From contig AP024096.1 of NCBI GenBank assembly GCA_015099395.1, positions 434,001 to 498,000 of the forward strand: a stretch of DNA of 64,000 nt. The letters are read 5' to 3'. Below the pieces are notes generated by a model that saw only the letters and a program-made list of their open reading frames with translations, ran no database searches and was not told the origin of the DNA. Origin of the DNA: Ktedonobacteria bacterium brp13 (GTDB taxonomy: Bacteria; Chloroflexota; Ktedonobacteria; Ktedonobacterales; Ktedonobacteraceae). A program made the translations under genes and the position numbers. Shown in pieces: positions 51,833 through 61,126 of this stretch. How positions within the stretch are numbered: position 1 is the first letter of the stretch; each line of letters begins with the position of its first letter.

Positions 51833-52798
51833 TTATTGCACGCGGACGGCGAGGTCATGCCTGGGGCCTCGGCTGGGAGCGGTTTTATACTGGATCTCGT
51901 AGTTGAGTGGATCAAGGGTAAGATCCAGTTCGTTAACGAGGGCCGCTATAGTGGCCATGACCTGGATTTCAGCCATGCCTGCTCCAAGGCAGGTGTGTTC
52001 ACCGACGGTAAATGGGACGAAGACATTGGGCTGGCGGTGCTCATGGCGCGGTTCGAGATAACGATCGAGGTCGAAGGTGAATGGGTCGGGGAAGAATTGG
52101 GGCTGAAAGTGTGTAACAGCCGTTCCGACCAGCACATTTGAGCCTTGAGCGATACGATAGCCGCCAAATGCAAAATCTTCTGACGCCGTGCGGGGTGTAC
52201 CAGGGCCTACCGAGTAGTAGCGTAAGTTCTCCAGCAGAGCGGCGTGCAACACTTTCATCTCTTTAAGATCTTCCATAGTCGGGGTCGAGGTACGCTGGAA
52301 GATCGGGCGCACTTCAGCCACGACACGTTCCCAGACATGCGGATGTTTCAACAAGGCATACACGGCGAAGCTGCAGGTTAAAGCTACCGTATCAATACCA
52401 GCAATGTAGGTACCGATAATTGCCGCACGTAAGAGATCAGGAGGATAAGGTTGGCCTTGATCATCAACAGCCGCAAGCACATCATCGATGAGAGTACGCC
52501 GTTCAGGATCAGGTGGGGCAGCGGCGCGGGCAGCCATTACCTTATCGACGAGACCAAATAAACGAGATTGAATACGGCGAAAATAAGGGAGTTTGAGGAC
52601 GAATTCAGGCAACTGATGAGAGGTAGTGGTTTCCGCTGTAATAGTAAAAAACTTCTGAAGATCTTCAAAATAACCTTCGGCGTCGTACTGCAAGAGAACC
52701 TGGCCAAGCTGCTTCGTGATCAGACGCTTGAGGGCAGGAACGACAAGAACACGTTCACCTTTTTTCCAGGTACTATATACATCATAGATGATGGTAGT
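51833..52798 (-). pseudogene. 5'-truncated cytochrome P450
   Basis: The frame covers about the last 320 residues of a P450. Visible are the I-helix (GTYIAGIDTVALTCSF), the K-helix ExxR (LLENLRYY), the meander, and the haem loop FVPFTVGEHTCLGAGMAE with the Cys ligand. Toward the 5' end the reading IIYDVYSTWKKGERVLVV, then PALKRLITKQLGQVL, still fits the family, although no start codon with a ribosome site exists; upstream of about 52798 resemblance fades. The first about 100 residues are missing. A short TTG-started version (to 52693) is open but would lack the N-terminal half. Probably inactive. Confidence 0.7.
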
Positions 52799-52991
52799 AA
52801 AAGGAATAGATAGAGGCGCGTTTCTAGAAAATGCGCATGTTAAGTGCGCTCTCTCAGGCGTTCTCTCTCCACAAGGATATTCATACCTTTTCCCACTTCC
52901 ATTTCGGATCTATGCGCCCCTCTACAATCTCTTATTACCATCATCGCCCTTACTTCGTTGTTGAAGTCAATACACTTGCCTGAAATGGGAA

Positions 52992-53822
52992 CTACGCCAG
53001 CGCGACCTTATCTAAGAAGCGCAATACGACCTGCGTAAACTCTCCAGGTTGCTCCATATTTGGTATATGCGCACTGGCCGCAAAGATATATTTCTCTGCA
53101 CCTGTGATAGCATCGACCATGACGTCTGCTGCGCGGAGGATCTCAGGATTATCGAGTGCTCCTGCTGTAATGAGCGTCGGGATATGAAGGGTATCCAGGC
53201 GGCTGATCGCAGGAGGAGTCAGCGGATCGAGTGGTCGTAGGTCCGCAATAGACCATGTGTCCCTCTCGACTGGGATAGCATTCATCTCGCCAGCGCGTCG
53301 ACGGACGCTCGGGTCAATCTGCTCTGGCTGGCGCAAGGGACCATCAACCCAGAGACGAATTTGCAGTTCAGAAGCATACGCAAGTTTCTTCTGCTGCATG
53401 GCTGTTATCATCTCAAACAGATAAGGCGGTGGATCACCTTGCAGTTGGAAGCCACTCGGAATACTGGAGACCGTAATCAATGCAAAGACCATTGCAGGAT
53501 GCTCAAGCGCAAAATCGAGCATGGTTTCTCCACTCAGCGAACAACCAAGCAAAATTGCGCGCGTCACATGCAGGTGGTTCAATAGTTGCAAAAGATCTGC
53601 ACGCCGTGAACGAGGCCCTGTAGCCGGATCTGATGTCCCGTAACCCAGCATATCAAAACGAATAACATGATACTTTTGCGCAAAGGCATCCCACTGAGCA
53701 TCCCACATCCTGCTGTCTACAAAGCCTGCATGACCCAATACCAGCGTATCACCCTCACCGGCTGTCTCATAATAGAGCTTCCGACCAGCAAGATCAACAT
53801 AGCCAGATGTCGTTTGAACCAT
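52992..53822 (-). CDS. Alpha/beta-fold hydrolase
   Basis: A 276-aa hydrolase of the haloalkane dehalogenase/epoxide hydrolase-like superfamily. LVLGHAGFVDSRMWDAQWDA (about residues 27-46) is the oxyanion loop, RFDMLGYGTSDPATGP (about 55-70) a family motif, AILLGCSLSGETML (about 89-102) the nucleophile elbow with Ser in G-C-S-L-S (second Gly replaced by Ser), and ASAHIPNMEQPGEF (about 248-261) bears the catalytic His. PTLITAGALDNPEIL carries the likely Asp. Divergent from the WYL regulator, which may control it. Substrate unknown. Confidence 0.87.
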   Translation of the reverse strand: MVQTTSGYVDLAGRKLYYETAGEGDTLVLGHAGFVDSRMWDAQWDAFAQKYHVIRFDMLGYGTSDPATGPRSRRADLLQLLNHLHVTRAILLGCSLSGETMLDFALEHPAMVFALITVSSIPSGFQLQGDPPPYLFEMITAMQQKKLAYASELQIRLWVDGPLRQPEQIDPSVRRRAGEMNAIPVERDTWSIADLRPLDPLTPPAISRLDTLHIPTLITAGALDNPEILRAADVMVDAITGAEKYIFAASAHIPNMEQPGEFTQVVLRFLDKVALA

Positions 53823-53931
53823 AAAAACTATTCTCCTACTCTGTTGTATATCAGTTATGCATAGTGTACGCTAGTTTCGATGACACCTTATGTCATGCAA
53901 ACAGGTAAATATGCCAGTGGAGCAAAAAATC

Positions 53932-54879
53932 ATGCGTGCAGATCGTTTAGTCGCTATTGTTTTACTGCTACAAGCGCGCAAGAACATGACCGCACAGGCT
54001 CTTGCGCGCCAGCTAGAAGTCTCTCCACGCACTATTCTACGTGACGTAGAGGCACTCTCAATAGCTGGCATTCCAATCTATGCAAGTGGTGGACGCGGAG
54101 GAGGGATCAAACTCGATGAGCGTTATCGCGTCTCTCTTACAGGGATGAATGAAACAGAAATACATACGTTCTTTGTTGCTAGCAACGCTCAGCTGCTCAA
54201 AGATATCGGGCTTGCAGACGCGGCAAAGAATGCACTCCTAAAATTGTCGGCGGCTGTACCCACACACTATCAACCTTCTATTGAATTCATGCGTCAACGT
54301 ATCTATATCGATCCACTCTGGTGGTGGCACGAAACGGAACCACAGCCTTTTTTGGGCGAGATTCAGCAGGCTGTCTATGAATCTCGCCATCTACATGGTA
54401 TCTATGAACATTTCGATGGTAGCATAGCTGAACATATACTTGAACCTTATGGCCTGGTCGCCAAATCAAGTACATGGTATCTCATTGCCAGACGCGACGG
54501 AGTATTGCGCACCTATCGCATCGCGCGTTTCAAGCACATTGCGCTGCTCGACACTCACTTTTTGCGTTCTGACGATTTTGATTTAGCAACGCATTGGCAA
54601 CAACACCTACAAGAATTTACAGCTACCTTTTCTGGTTATGCCTTCACTTTACGCTTCCACGAAGATCGCTTGCCATTTATAAGAAGATTGATGCCCGGTC
54701 GCTATAGCATTTGCGAACCAGGCAGTGAAGATGGATGGATGACAGCACAATTCTATACCGAGTCCATAGACTTAGCCAAAATGCTGATTTTTGGCCTGGG
54801 AACGCAGGTAATTATCGTTGAACCACAGGAGCTCCATACTGCAGTTATGCAGGCGGCTTGTGACATACTCAATAAATAA
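53932..54879 (+). CDS. HTH/WYL-domain transcriptional regulator (YafY-like)
   Basis: A 315-aa regulator. The N-terminal DeoR-type helix-turn-helix reads RLVAIVLLLQARKNMTAQAL, then ARQLEVSPRTILRDVEALS (about residues 4-42), followed by the family's wing IPIYASGGRGGGIKLDERYR. The WYL domain lies at about 140-230 (ILEPYGLVAKSSTWYLIARR contains the W-Y-L signature), with a WCX extension after it. WYL domains sense nucleic acid ligands or small molecules. Starts at 53890, 53920 and 53932 are in frame; I choose the last, where GGAG is upstream and family proteins begin (MRADRLV). Confidence 0.88.
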   Translation: MRADRLVAIVLLLQARKNMTAQALARQLEVSPRTILRDVEALSIAGIPIYASGGRGGGIKLDERYRVSLTGMNETEIHTFFVASNAQLLKDIGLADAAKNALLKLSAAVPTHYQPSIEFMRQRIYIDPLWWWHETEPQPFLGEIQQAVYESRHLHGIYEHFDGSIAEHILEPYGLVAKSSTWYLIARRDGVLRTYRIARFKHIALLDTHFLRSDDFDLATHWQQHLQEFTATFSGYAFTLRFHEDRLPFIRRLMPGRYSICEPGSEDGWMTAQFYTESIDLAKMLIFGLGTQVIIVEPQELHTAVMQAACDILNK

Positions 54880-55011
54880 TCTCTATGCTACATAAATTGT
54901 GCTTGTGCTTGCATATTAGCCATAGAATCTACGAAAATGAGGCAGCCACCCTCCAGGGAGAGTTGAAAGATAGCGAACCATTAAAACAGATACGAGAAAG
55001 AGAGACGTATC

Positions 55012-56748
55012 ATGAAAAAGAATTACCGCATACTTCCAAAACAATCCACTGGTAGTCAGCGTCTGGAGACTCAGGTCAAAGGCATGGCTCTACTCAGCGA
55101 TCCCATGTTGAATCGCGGAACAGCCTTTAAGCGAGCAGAACGAAAGGAGCTGGACCTTGTTGGCCTGCTTCCATCCACTGAGACGACTCTAGACGAACAG
55201 GTCAAGCGCTCGTATGCCCAATACGAGCAGCAAGCGGATGATCTGAGCAAAAACATTTTTCTGACTGCGCTACAGGACCGCAACGAGGTCTTGTTCTACC
55301 GACTCCTTTCCGAACACCTTGCTGAAATGTTCCCCGTTGTCTATGATCCTACAATTGCGCTTGCGATTGAACAATACAGTCACGAATACCGACGTCCACG
55401 TGGGGTCTATCTCTCAATTGATCACCCCGAAGATATCGAAGAATCATTTCGTAATTTCGGTGCCGGATCTGATGATATTGACCTGATTGTAGCGACCGAT
55501 GCGGAGGAAATTCTTGGTATTGGAGATTGGGGTGTGGGCGGCATCGATATCTCCGTTGGCAAGCTGGCAGTCTATACTGCGGCGGCTGGCATTGATCCAA
55601 CTCGCGTGATTCCAGTGATGCTCGATGTTGGAACAAATCGGGAAAGCCTGCTCAATGATCCATTCTACCTGGGCAATCGACACTCAAGAGTACGGGGCGA
55701 GCGCTACGACGCCTTTATCAAAGCCTATATCCAGGCAGCAACGAAGCTCTTCCCCAATGTACTGCTGCACTGGGAGGACTTTGGACCCAGTAACGCACGA
55801 CGCATCCTGGAGCAGTACCGCAACCAGATCTGTACGTTTAACGACGATGTGCAGGGAACGGGAGCGATCACTATGGCTGGCATCTACTCCGCATTACGCG
55901 TCTCTGAGACCAATATCCAGGACCATCGCGTGGTCATCTTTGGCTCGGGCACGGCGGGGATTGGCAATGCCGACCAGATTCGCGTCGCCATGATGCAGGC
56001 AGGTCTCTCCAAAGAAGAAGCAACCCGGCATTTCTGGTGTGTGGATATCCAGGGCCTGCTGCTTGATAACATGGGTAGTGCGCTACGCGACTTCCAGGTT
56101 CCGTATGCGCGCCCGGCCTCCGAAGTAAAAGACTGGAAACACGACATGCCCCAGGGCGGCATCAGCCTGGCCGAAGTCGTGCGCCAGATTCACCCGACCA
56201 TGCTCATCGGCACCTCGACCTCGCCCGGTGCGTTCACAGAGGCAATCGTGAAAGACATGGCAGCACACACCAAACGCCCGATCATCTTTCCGCTCTCAAA
56301 TCCGACCCACCTGATGGAGGCAAGTGCCAGCGATCTGATCACCTGGACAGATGGACGCGCACTGATCGCCACCGGCATTCCTTCGCACCCGGTTACCTAT
56401 AAAGGCACAACGTACTCCATCGGACAGGCTAATAACGCACTACTCTATCCTGGTCTGGGCCTGGGCACCATCGTGGCTCGTGCACGGAAGGTCAGCGATG
56501 GCATGTTTACTGCAGCAGCCAAAACAGTTGCGGAACAGGTGAATACCAAACAACCTGGAGCCTCCCTACTGCCGCATGTAGAAAACCTGCGTGCAGTCTC
56601 AGCAACGGTCGCAGTAGAGGTCGCGAAAGCCGCCGCCGCCGAAGGGCTGGCACGTGCGCACCTTACCGATGTCGTCCAACAAGTACAGGACACCATGTGG
56701 CAACCTGTGTACCCTCAGATTAAGATCAAGCAGGAGGCACGGGCATGA
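55012..56748 (+). CDS. maeA: NAD-dependent malic enzyme
   Basis: A 578-aa enzyme that decarboxylates malate to pyruvate. Malic signatures are RNEVLFYRLLSEHLAEMFP (about residues 90-108), the NAD-ME motif VYDPTIALAIEQYSH, then RPRGVYLS; IVATDAEEILGIGDWG (about 159-174) with the metal and substrate residues; CTFNDDVQGTGAITMAGI (about 273-290) and the NAD-binding FGSGTAGIGNADQI (about 302-315). Length and motifs match the large (about 560 aa) MaeA/eukaryotic type, not the short type. Its stop overlaps the fumarase start by 4 nt. AGAGAGACG, a weak ribosome site, precedes the ATG. Confidence 0.93.
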   Translation: MKKNYRILPKQSTGSQRLETQVKGMALLSDPMLNRGTAFKRAERKELDLVGLLPSTETTLDEQVKRSYAQYEQQADDLSKNIFLTALQDRNEVLFYRLLSEHLAEMFPVVYDPTIALAIEQYSHEYRRPRGVYLSIDHPEDIEESFRNFGAGSDDIDLIVATDAEEILGIGDWGVGGIDISVGKLAVYTAAAGIDPTRVIPVMLDVGTNRESLLNDPFYLGNRHSRVRGERYDAFIKAYIQAATKLFPNVLLHWEDFGPSNARRILEQYRNQICTFNDDVQGTGAITMAGIYSALRVSETNIQDHRVVIFGSGTAGIGNADQIRVAMMQAGLSKEEATRHFWCVDIQGLLLDNMGSALRDFQVPYARPASEVKDWKHDMPQGGISLAEVVRQIHPTMLIGTSTSPGAFTEAIVKDMAAHTKRPIIFPLSNPTHLMEASASDLITWTDGRALIATGIPSHPVTYKGTTYSIGQANNALLYPGLGLGTIVARARKVSDGMFTAAAKTVAEQVNTKQPGASLLPHVENLRAVSATVAVEVAKAAAAEGLARAHLTDVVQQVQDTMWQPVYPQIKIKQEARA

Positions 56749-58247
56749 CAACACGGCACAAGAGCGGAGGGCAGAGCGCAACACTACGCGCTCGCCCTAT
56801 CCCCATCGGAACGGGTGCAACAGGGAAACGCCGGGAGTCCGACTCCATGGGCACCATAGAAGTACCGGCAGAGCATTATTGGGGAGCGCAAACGCAACGT
56901 TCGCTCATCCACTTCTCCATAGGTGATGATCACATGCCCAAAGCAGTCTACCATGCCTATGGCTACGTGAAGAAGGCTGCAGCCATCGTCAACGCGGAAG
57001 CTGGGAAACTGCCCAGGGACAAAGCAGACCTGATCACTCAGGTAGCCGATGAAGTGATCGCCGGGAAACTTGACAGTGAGTTTCCCCTCTATGTGTGGCA
57101 GACGGGCTCGGGTACCCAGTCGAATATGAACGTCAACGAAGTCATCTCGAATCGAGCGATCCAGCTTGTTGGTGGTACACTGGGAAGCAAAGATCCCATC
57201 CATCCTAACGATCATGTTAACATGTCACAATCCTCCAATGACACGTTTCCGACAGCGATGCATGTCGCAACTGTCCTGGAGTTTGCTGATCATCTCATCC
57301 CCAACGTAGAAGCGCTCATCCAGGCGCTGTGGGAGAAGGCACAACAATGGGTGGATGTCGTCAAGATTGGACGCACCCATCTGCAGGATGCGACTCCCTT
57401 GACCGTTGGGCAAGAGTGGTCAGGCTACGTGATCCAGCTCAAAGATGCCCTGGATATCGTGAAACAGTCCATGAACGGCCTCTATAAGCTTGCCGCTGGT
57501 GGTACTGCAGTCGGCACAGGCCTCAATACAATGCCCGACTTTGGAGAGAAGATCGCAGCAGAGATTGCCCGTCTGACTGGTCACCCATTTGTTAGTGCAC
57601 CCAACAAATTCGCCGCCCAGGGATCACTGGATGCCATGGTCAATGCAGGTGCAGCACTACGAGCACTTGCAGTCACGCTCATGAAGATTGCTAATGACCT
57701 GCGCTGGCTTGGCTGTGGTCCGCGTGCAGGCCTGCACGAACTGGATATACCCGCGAACGAACCGGGCTCTTCCATTATGCCGGGCAAGGTCAACCCGACA
57801 CAGGAAGAGGCGATGGTCATGGTATGCATTCAGGTGATCGGCGATGACAGTGTAGTCGCCTTCGCTGGCTCGCAAGGCAACTTCGAGCTCAACGCCATGC
57901 GACCAATCATCATCAACAATGTACTCCACTCAGCACGTATCCTGGGAGATGCCTGTGAGAAACTGCGCCAGTACAGCATCGAGGGCATCACATTGGACAA
58001 AGACAGAATAGGCAAGTACGTCAATGAATCACTGATGCTCGTGACAGCCCTGAGCCCAGTGATTGGCTACGATAAGGCTTCTGCCATTGCCCATAAAGCG
58101 TTTGATAACAACACCACATTGCGTGAAGCAGCGATTGCTAGTGGCTATATCAGCGCCACTAATTTTGACAAGATCGTAGTGCCTACCCACATGGTCGGCG
58201 ATCCGCGCAAAGACCTGAAGGAAACTCAAAAAGTCATTACGCATTGA
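56745..58247 (+). CDS. fumC: Class II fumarate hydratase
   Basis: A 500-aa fumarase converting fumarate and malate. The canonical start of the family RRESDSMGTIEVPAEHYWGA lies at about residues 29-48, so there is an N-terminal extension of about 28 residues, rich in Arg, Gly and Thr. The signature GSSIMPGKVNPTQEE lies at about 343-357; NMSQSSNDTFPTAMH (about 161-175) and KIGRTHLQDATPLT (about 207-220) form the active site with its His. The ATG overlaps the malic enzyme stop (ATGA), so the two are translated together: fumarate to malate to pyruvate. AGGCACGGGC precedes it. Argininosuccinate lyase and aspartase share motifs but the full pattern is fumarase. Confidence 0.93.
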   Translation: MTTRHKSGGQSATLRARPIPIGTGATGKRRESDSMGTIEVPAEHYWGAQTQRSLIHFSIGDDHMPKAVYHAYGYVKKAAAIVNAEAGKLPRDKADLITQVADEVIAGKLDSEFPLYVWQTGSGTQSNMNVNEVISNRAIQLVGGTLGSKDPIHPNDHVNMSQSSNDTFPTAMHVATVLEFADHLIPNVEALIQALWEKAQQWVDVVKIGRTHLQDATPLTVGQEWSGYVIQLKDALDIVKQSMNGLYKLAAGGTAVGTGLNTMPDFGEKIAAEIARLTGHPFVSAPNKFAAQGSLDAMVNAGAALRALAVTLMKIANDLRWLGCGPRAGLHELDIPANEPGSSIMPGKVNPTQEEAMVMVCIQVIGDDSVVAFAGSQGNFELNAMRPIIINNVLHSARILGDACEKLRQYSIEGITLDKDRIGKYVNESLMLVTALSPVIGYDKASAIAHKAFDNNTTLREAAIASGYISATNFDKIVVPTHMVGDPRKDLKETQKVITH

Positions 58248-58255
58248 GGATAATC

Positions 58256-58322
58256 TGCCTCCCTCGCTGAGGCTCACCGATGTAGGTTTTTTGGGCATAT
58301 CCCGGGGAGCCTCAAAGAGGGT
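58256..58322. repeat. Family C repeat piece after fumC
   Basis: GCCTCCCTCGCTGAGGCTCA, then CCGATGTAGGTTTTTTGGGC and CCTCAAAGAGGGTGATAC. It is the reverse-orientation relative of the segment at about 7573-7625. It may also end the malic enzyme-fumarase transcript. Confidence 0.55.
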
Positions 58323-58410
58323 GATACATAATAATAACCCTCACTAACTGTATCACATATACTATCTGTGGCTGTCGATACAGTCCACTCTCACCTGAAG
58401 GGATGCTAAA

Positions 58411-58463
58411 ACCCTTGCCACCCTCTCTGAGGGAGAATGTCGCTTTAGCGACAGGGAGGAGTC
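58411..58463. repeat. Solo hairpin unit, stem variant TGTCGC/GCGACA
   Basis: ACCCTCTCTGAGGGAGAA, then TGTCGCTTTAGCGACA and GGGAGGAG. It has the same layout as the family A and B ends, with a different but self-complementary inner stem. Confidence 0.65.
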
Positions 58464-58690
58464 AAACGCTCGCAATCGCCTGTGAGAGGATGGTTATAGT
58501 TTCAGCAAGATAAGAAATATTTTAATGTATAGTAATATTTTGCAGCATATTTCAAGAATATATTAAATCTCGTAGCTAAAGCTACTTTTACTATAAAATA
58601 GGTGTATAGGAATTTTAACATCTATACAGGTGACAGTGAATTTTATTTCTGTAAGAGATCATGCACGCTCTACAGGAAATGTAGCTTATG

Positions 58691-58880
58691 CCTCCCTCTT
58701 TGAGGGGGAAAGCCGCGATAGCGGCAGGAGGGAGTAGAATGCTAGCAATTCCCTGTAATCCTCGATTACCAACTATAAATATAAGAGTGATAGATAGTGT
58801 ATAATCAAGGTTAATGGCGTAATTCGAGAATATACTCCCCCCTGTCGCTGCGGCGACATCCCCCCTCAAAGAGGGAGGCA
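58691..58880. repeat. MITE-like element, family B, copy 1
   Basis: About 190 bp. The left end is CCTCCCTCTTTGAGGGGGAA with inner stem GCCGCGATAGCGGC; the right end has inner stem GTCGCTGCGGCGAC and CCCCTCAAAGAGGGAGG. The middle contains AATCCTCGATTA and AAGAGTGATAGATAG, shared with the copy at 62481-62666. Confidence 0.7.
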
Positions 58881-58996
58881 GGGGTTTTAGCATCCTTACA
58901 GGTGATAGTGGACTTTATGATAACCAACGTGATACATTCGTCATGGTGTCCCATCTGTCTCCATCGACCTGAGAGGCGGTTTCTTTGCATATCCTG

Positions 58997-59111
58997 CCAA
59001 AAAGGTCCATGTCTTTTCGACAGAGCGGGCGATGAAAATAACGCATATGCTGAGGTAGTGTGAGCCTTTTTCCCCCTCCGACTCTCGAATCCCGGGTTAT
59101 TTTCGAAGGAA
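58997..59111. repeat. 115-bp exact direct repeat, copy 1
   Basis: Starts CCAAAAAGGTCCATGTCTTT and ends CGGGTTATTTTCGAAGGAA. An identical copy in the same orientation lies at 62347-62461, on the other side of the transposon. It has no clear gene. Confidence 0.85.
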
Positions 59112-59380
59112 TAACGTTCACTATTGCCTGTATAGTGCACTTAAGTCCTTGTCCCCCTCTCTTCTGAAAATGGCGTTTTCATCCCGGGTGGTGAACCTTT
59201 TTCATGATGGTCTTTGAGGGGGGAGATAGCTTTAGTACTACAGTTGCACTTAGAAGCTGAGCACTTACCGATTTCACTGGCGACCTGAGTACAGACGCAC
59301 ATCCTGATCTCCCTGCGATGTGACATGCTGTTTCCATACCAAACGAAGCAGTGTGTCTCATCATTTTAAAGGAGATCAAG

Positions 59381-60949
59381 ATGAAGTCTGTTCACCATAC
59401 CACACCGGATTCTGTTTCGTCGATCGACAAGCAAATTGGCCGCTGGACCCAGGAACTCTTCCACCTGTATGAACGCGTCGCGCCTCGTTTTGCGCGTGCT
59501 GAACCACGCCGCCATGCCCTGGCCTATCTCGAGGGCCTGCTGAGTTCCATTGAGCGCAAAAATGGCTGGCAACTGGCGCAACATGCCGGGGATGCCCGCC
59601 CCTATGGCATCCAGCGCGTGTTGTCCAGCGCCGTCTGGGATGCGGATCTGGTCCGCGATGACGTGCGTCACTACGTCCTGGAACACTTCTTCGATCCACA
59701 AGGCGTGTTCGTCATTGATGAATGTTGTATTCCCAAAAAGGGAACTCAGTCCGCTGGCGTGCAGCCCCAGTATTGTGGCGCCACCGGACGCGTCGAAAAC
59801 TGTCAGGTCGGTGTTTTTCTCAGTTATGTCGGTTCCCAGGCCCATACCCTCATCGATCGCGAGCTCTATCTGCCACATGCCTGGACCAAGAAGCTGCGCC
59901 ACTGCCAGCTCACGGATGGTACGGCCTGTGTCCGCTTCCAGACCAAGTGCGAGCTCGCGCGTCAGATGCTCGCGCGCTGTTTCCGTGAGCATATCCCGGT
60001 GAGCTGGGTGGTCGCCGATTGTGTCTACGGCAGCAACGAGCGTCTGTGTCGGTGGCTCGAGGAGCAAGCTTGTCCGTACGTGATGGGACTCCGCGACAAC
60101 GACACGGTCGCGCTGTTCACGCAGGCGGGACGGCAACTCCTCAAGGTTAAGGATGTGCCGGCCCGTTTCCTGCAGCCTGGGGACTGGCATCGACTCGCCT
60201 GTGGTCAAGGCACCCATGGACCTCGCCTCTTCGATTGGGCCTGTCTCCCTTTGCTGCAGCCGTGGGAGCAGGATGGGCAGCATTGGCTGCTGTTTCGTCG
60301 GTGTCTGAATGACCCAAACAAGGTGGACGCCTATCGCGTCTTTGCACCTGCCGGCACGAGCTTGCAGGAGATGGTATGGGCCTTTGGCGCGCGTTGGCAC
60401 ATCGAGGAGGATTTTGCCTGTGGCAAAGACATGGGCCTGGATCACTACGAGGTGCGCAGTTGGACCGGCTGGTATCGGCATATGACCCTCTGTCTGCTCG
60501 CGCAGGCTTTTTTGAGTGTCATCAGTCAGCAAGAACGGTCTGCTGACGCTGTGGCCCAGGTCACGTCCCAGGTCACGTCCCAGGTCACGTCCCAGGTCAC
60601 GTCCCAGGTCACGTCCCAGGTCACGTCCCAGGTCACGTCCCAGGTCACGTCCCAGGTCACGTCCCAGGTCACGTCCCAGGTCACGTCCCAGGTCACGTCC
60701 CAGGTCACGCCAGCGCACCGAGCTGGTCTGGCACCACAGGCTCTGGCACCACAGGCTCTGGCACCACAGGCTCTGGCACCACAGGCTCTGGCACCACTGA
60801 CACGCCGGGAGATCCGACATCTGCTGAGCACTGTGCTGTGTCCACCCCGTATCGACCTGCCCTTCCTGGCGGGTTGGTCTCGGTGGCGGCGCGGTCACTA
60901 CTACCAGGCCTGCGTTGGTCATCTCAAACGTCGTTTTCGCTCAGGATGA
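59381..60949 (+). CDS. IS701-family transposase with tandem-repeat insert
   Basis: A 522-aa DDE transposase. The catalytic Asp are in FVIDECCIPKKGTQSAG (about residues 109-125) and VVADCVYGSNERLCRW (about 210-225), the Glu in WHIEEDFACGKDMGLDHYEV (about 340-359), followed by RSWTGWYRHMTLCLLAQAFL. All match the IS701 group. After the catalytic core, about residues 394-441 are twelve VTSQ units and about 448-475 are repeated ALAPQ units, inserted before the conserved C-terminal tail. AAAGGAG lies 6 nt before the ATG at 59381. The frame is intact, so it may be active. A long open frame on the other strand is a by-product of the repeats. Confidence 0.92.
   Translation: MKSVHHTTPDSVSSIDKQIGRWTQELFHLYERVAPRFARAEPRRHALAYLEGLLSSIERKNGWQLAQHAGDARPYGIQRVLSSAVWDADLVRDDVRHYVLEHFFDPQGVFVIDECCIPKKGTQSAGVQPQYCGATGRVENCQVGVFLSYVGSQAHTLIDRELYLPHAWTKKLRHCQLTDGTACVRFQTKCELARQMLARCFREHIPVSWVVADCVYGSNERLCRWLEEQACPYVMGLRDNDTVALFTQAGRQLLKVKDVPARFLQPGDWHRLACGQGTHGPRLFDWACLPLLQPWEQDGQHWLLFRRCLNDPNKVDAYRVFAPAGTSLQEMVWAFGARWHIEEDFACGKDMGLDHYEVRSWTGWYRHMTLCLLAQAFLSVISQQERSADAVAQVTSQVTSQVTSQVTSQVTSQVTSQVTSQVTSQVTSQVTSQVTSQVTSQVTPAHRAGLAPQALAPQALAPQALAPQALAPLTRREIRHLLSTVLCPPRIDLPFLAGWSRWRRGHYYQACVGHLKRRFRSG
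60560..60703 (+). repeat. 12 x 12-bp tandem repeat in the transposase gene
   Basis: GTCACGTCCCAG repeated twelve times without a change, coding Val-Thr-Ser-Gln. Being a multiple of three, it keeps the frame at any copy number. Confidence 0.95.
60740..60799 (+). repeat. 15-bp tandem repeat in the transposase gene
   Basis: GCTCTGGCACCACAG three times exactly, with a partial unit before and a fourth unit ending ACTG after. It codes Ala-Leu-Ala-Pro-Gln. Confidence 0.9.
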
Positions 60950-61126
60950 GGTCTGTCTCGGGGTACGTGGAGACACGGGTTCGCGTGGCAGAGATCGCGT
61001 CACTCCCCCCTGCTTCCAAGACGTTCCCAGGGAATTCCCTGGACCTGCGTGCCTTTTTGCGTGCCTTTTGTTTTCCCTGGAACTGTTCACCAAGCTGTTA
61101 ACGACAGTACAAAAGGAGGTTTTCTT

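Noticed and set aside
58811..59140. Minus-strand frames across the 115-bp repeats that share the reading KITRDSRVGGGKRLTLPQ.
   Set aside because: They look alike only because the DNA is duplicated; there is no start with a ribosome site and no family I recognise.
60560..60799. Regular repeats that might suggest a CRISPR array.
   Set aside because: The units are directly adjacent without spacers and lie in frame inside a transposase gene.
59366..60922. A 518-codon open frame on the strand opposite the transposase.
   Set aside because: It is a shadow: the transposase on the plus strand has all catalytic motifs, a ribosome site and a place inside matched ends. The antisense frame stays open because the 12-bp and 15-bp repeats lack stops in that frame.
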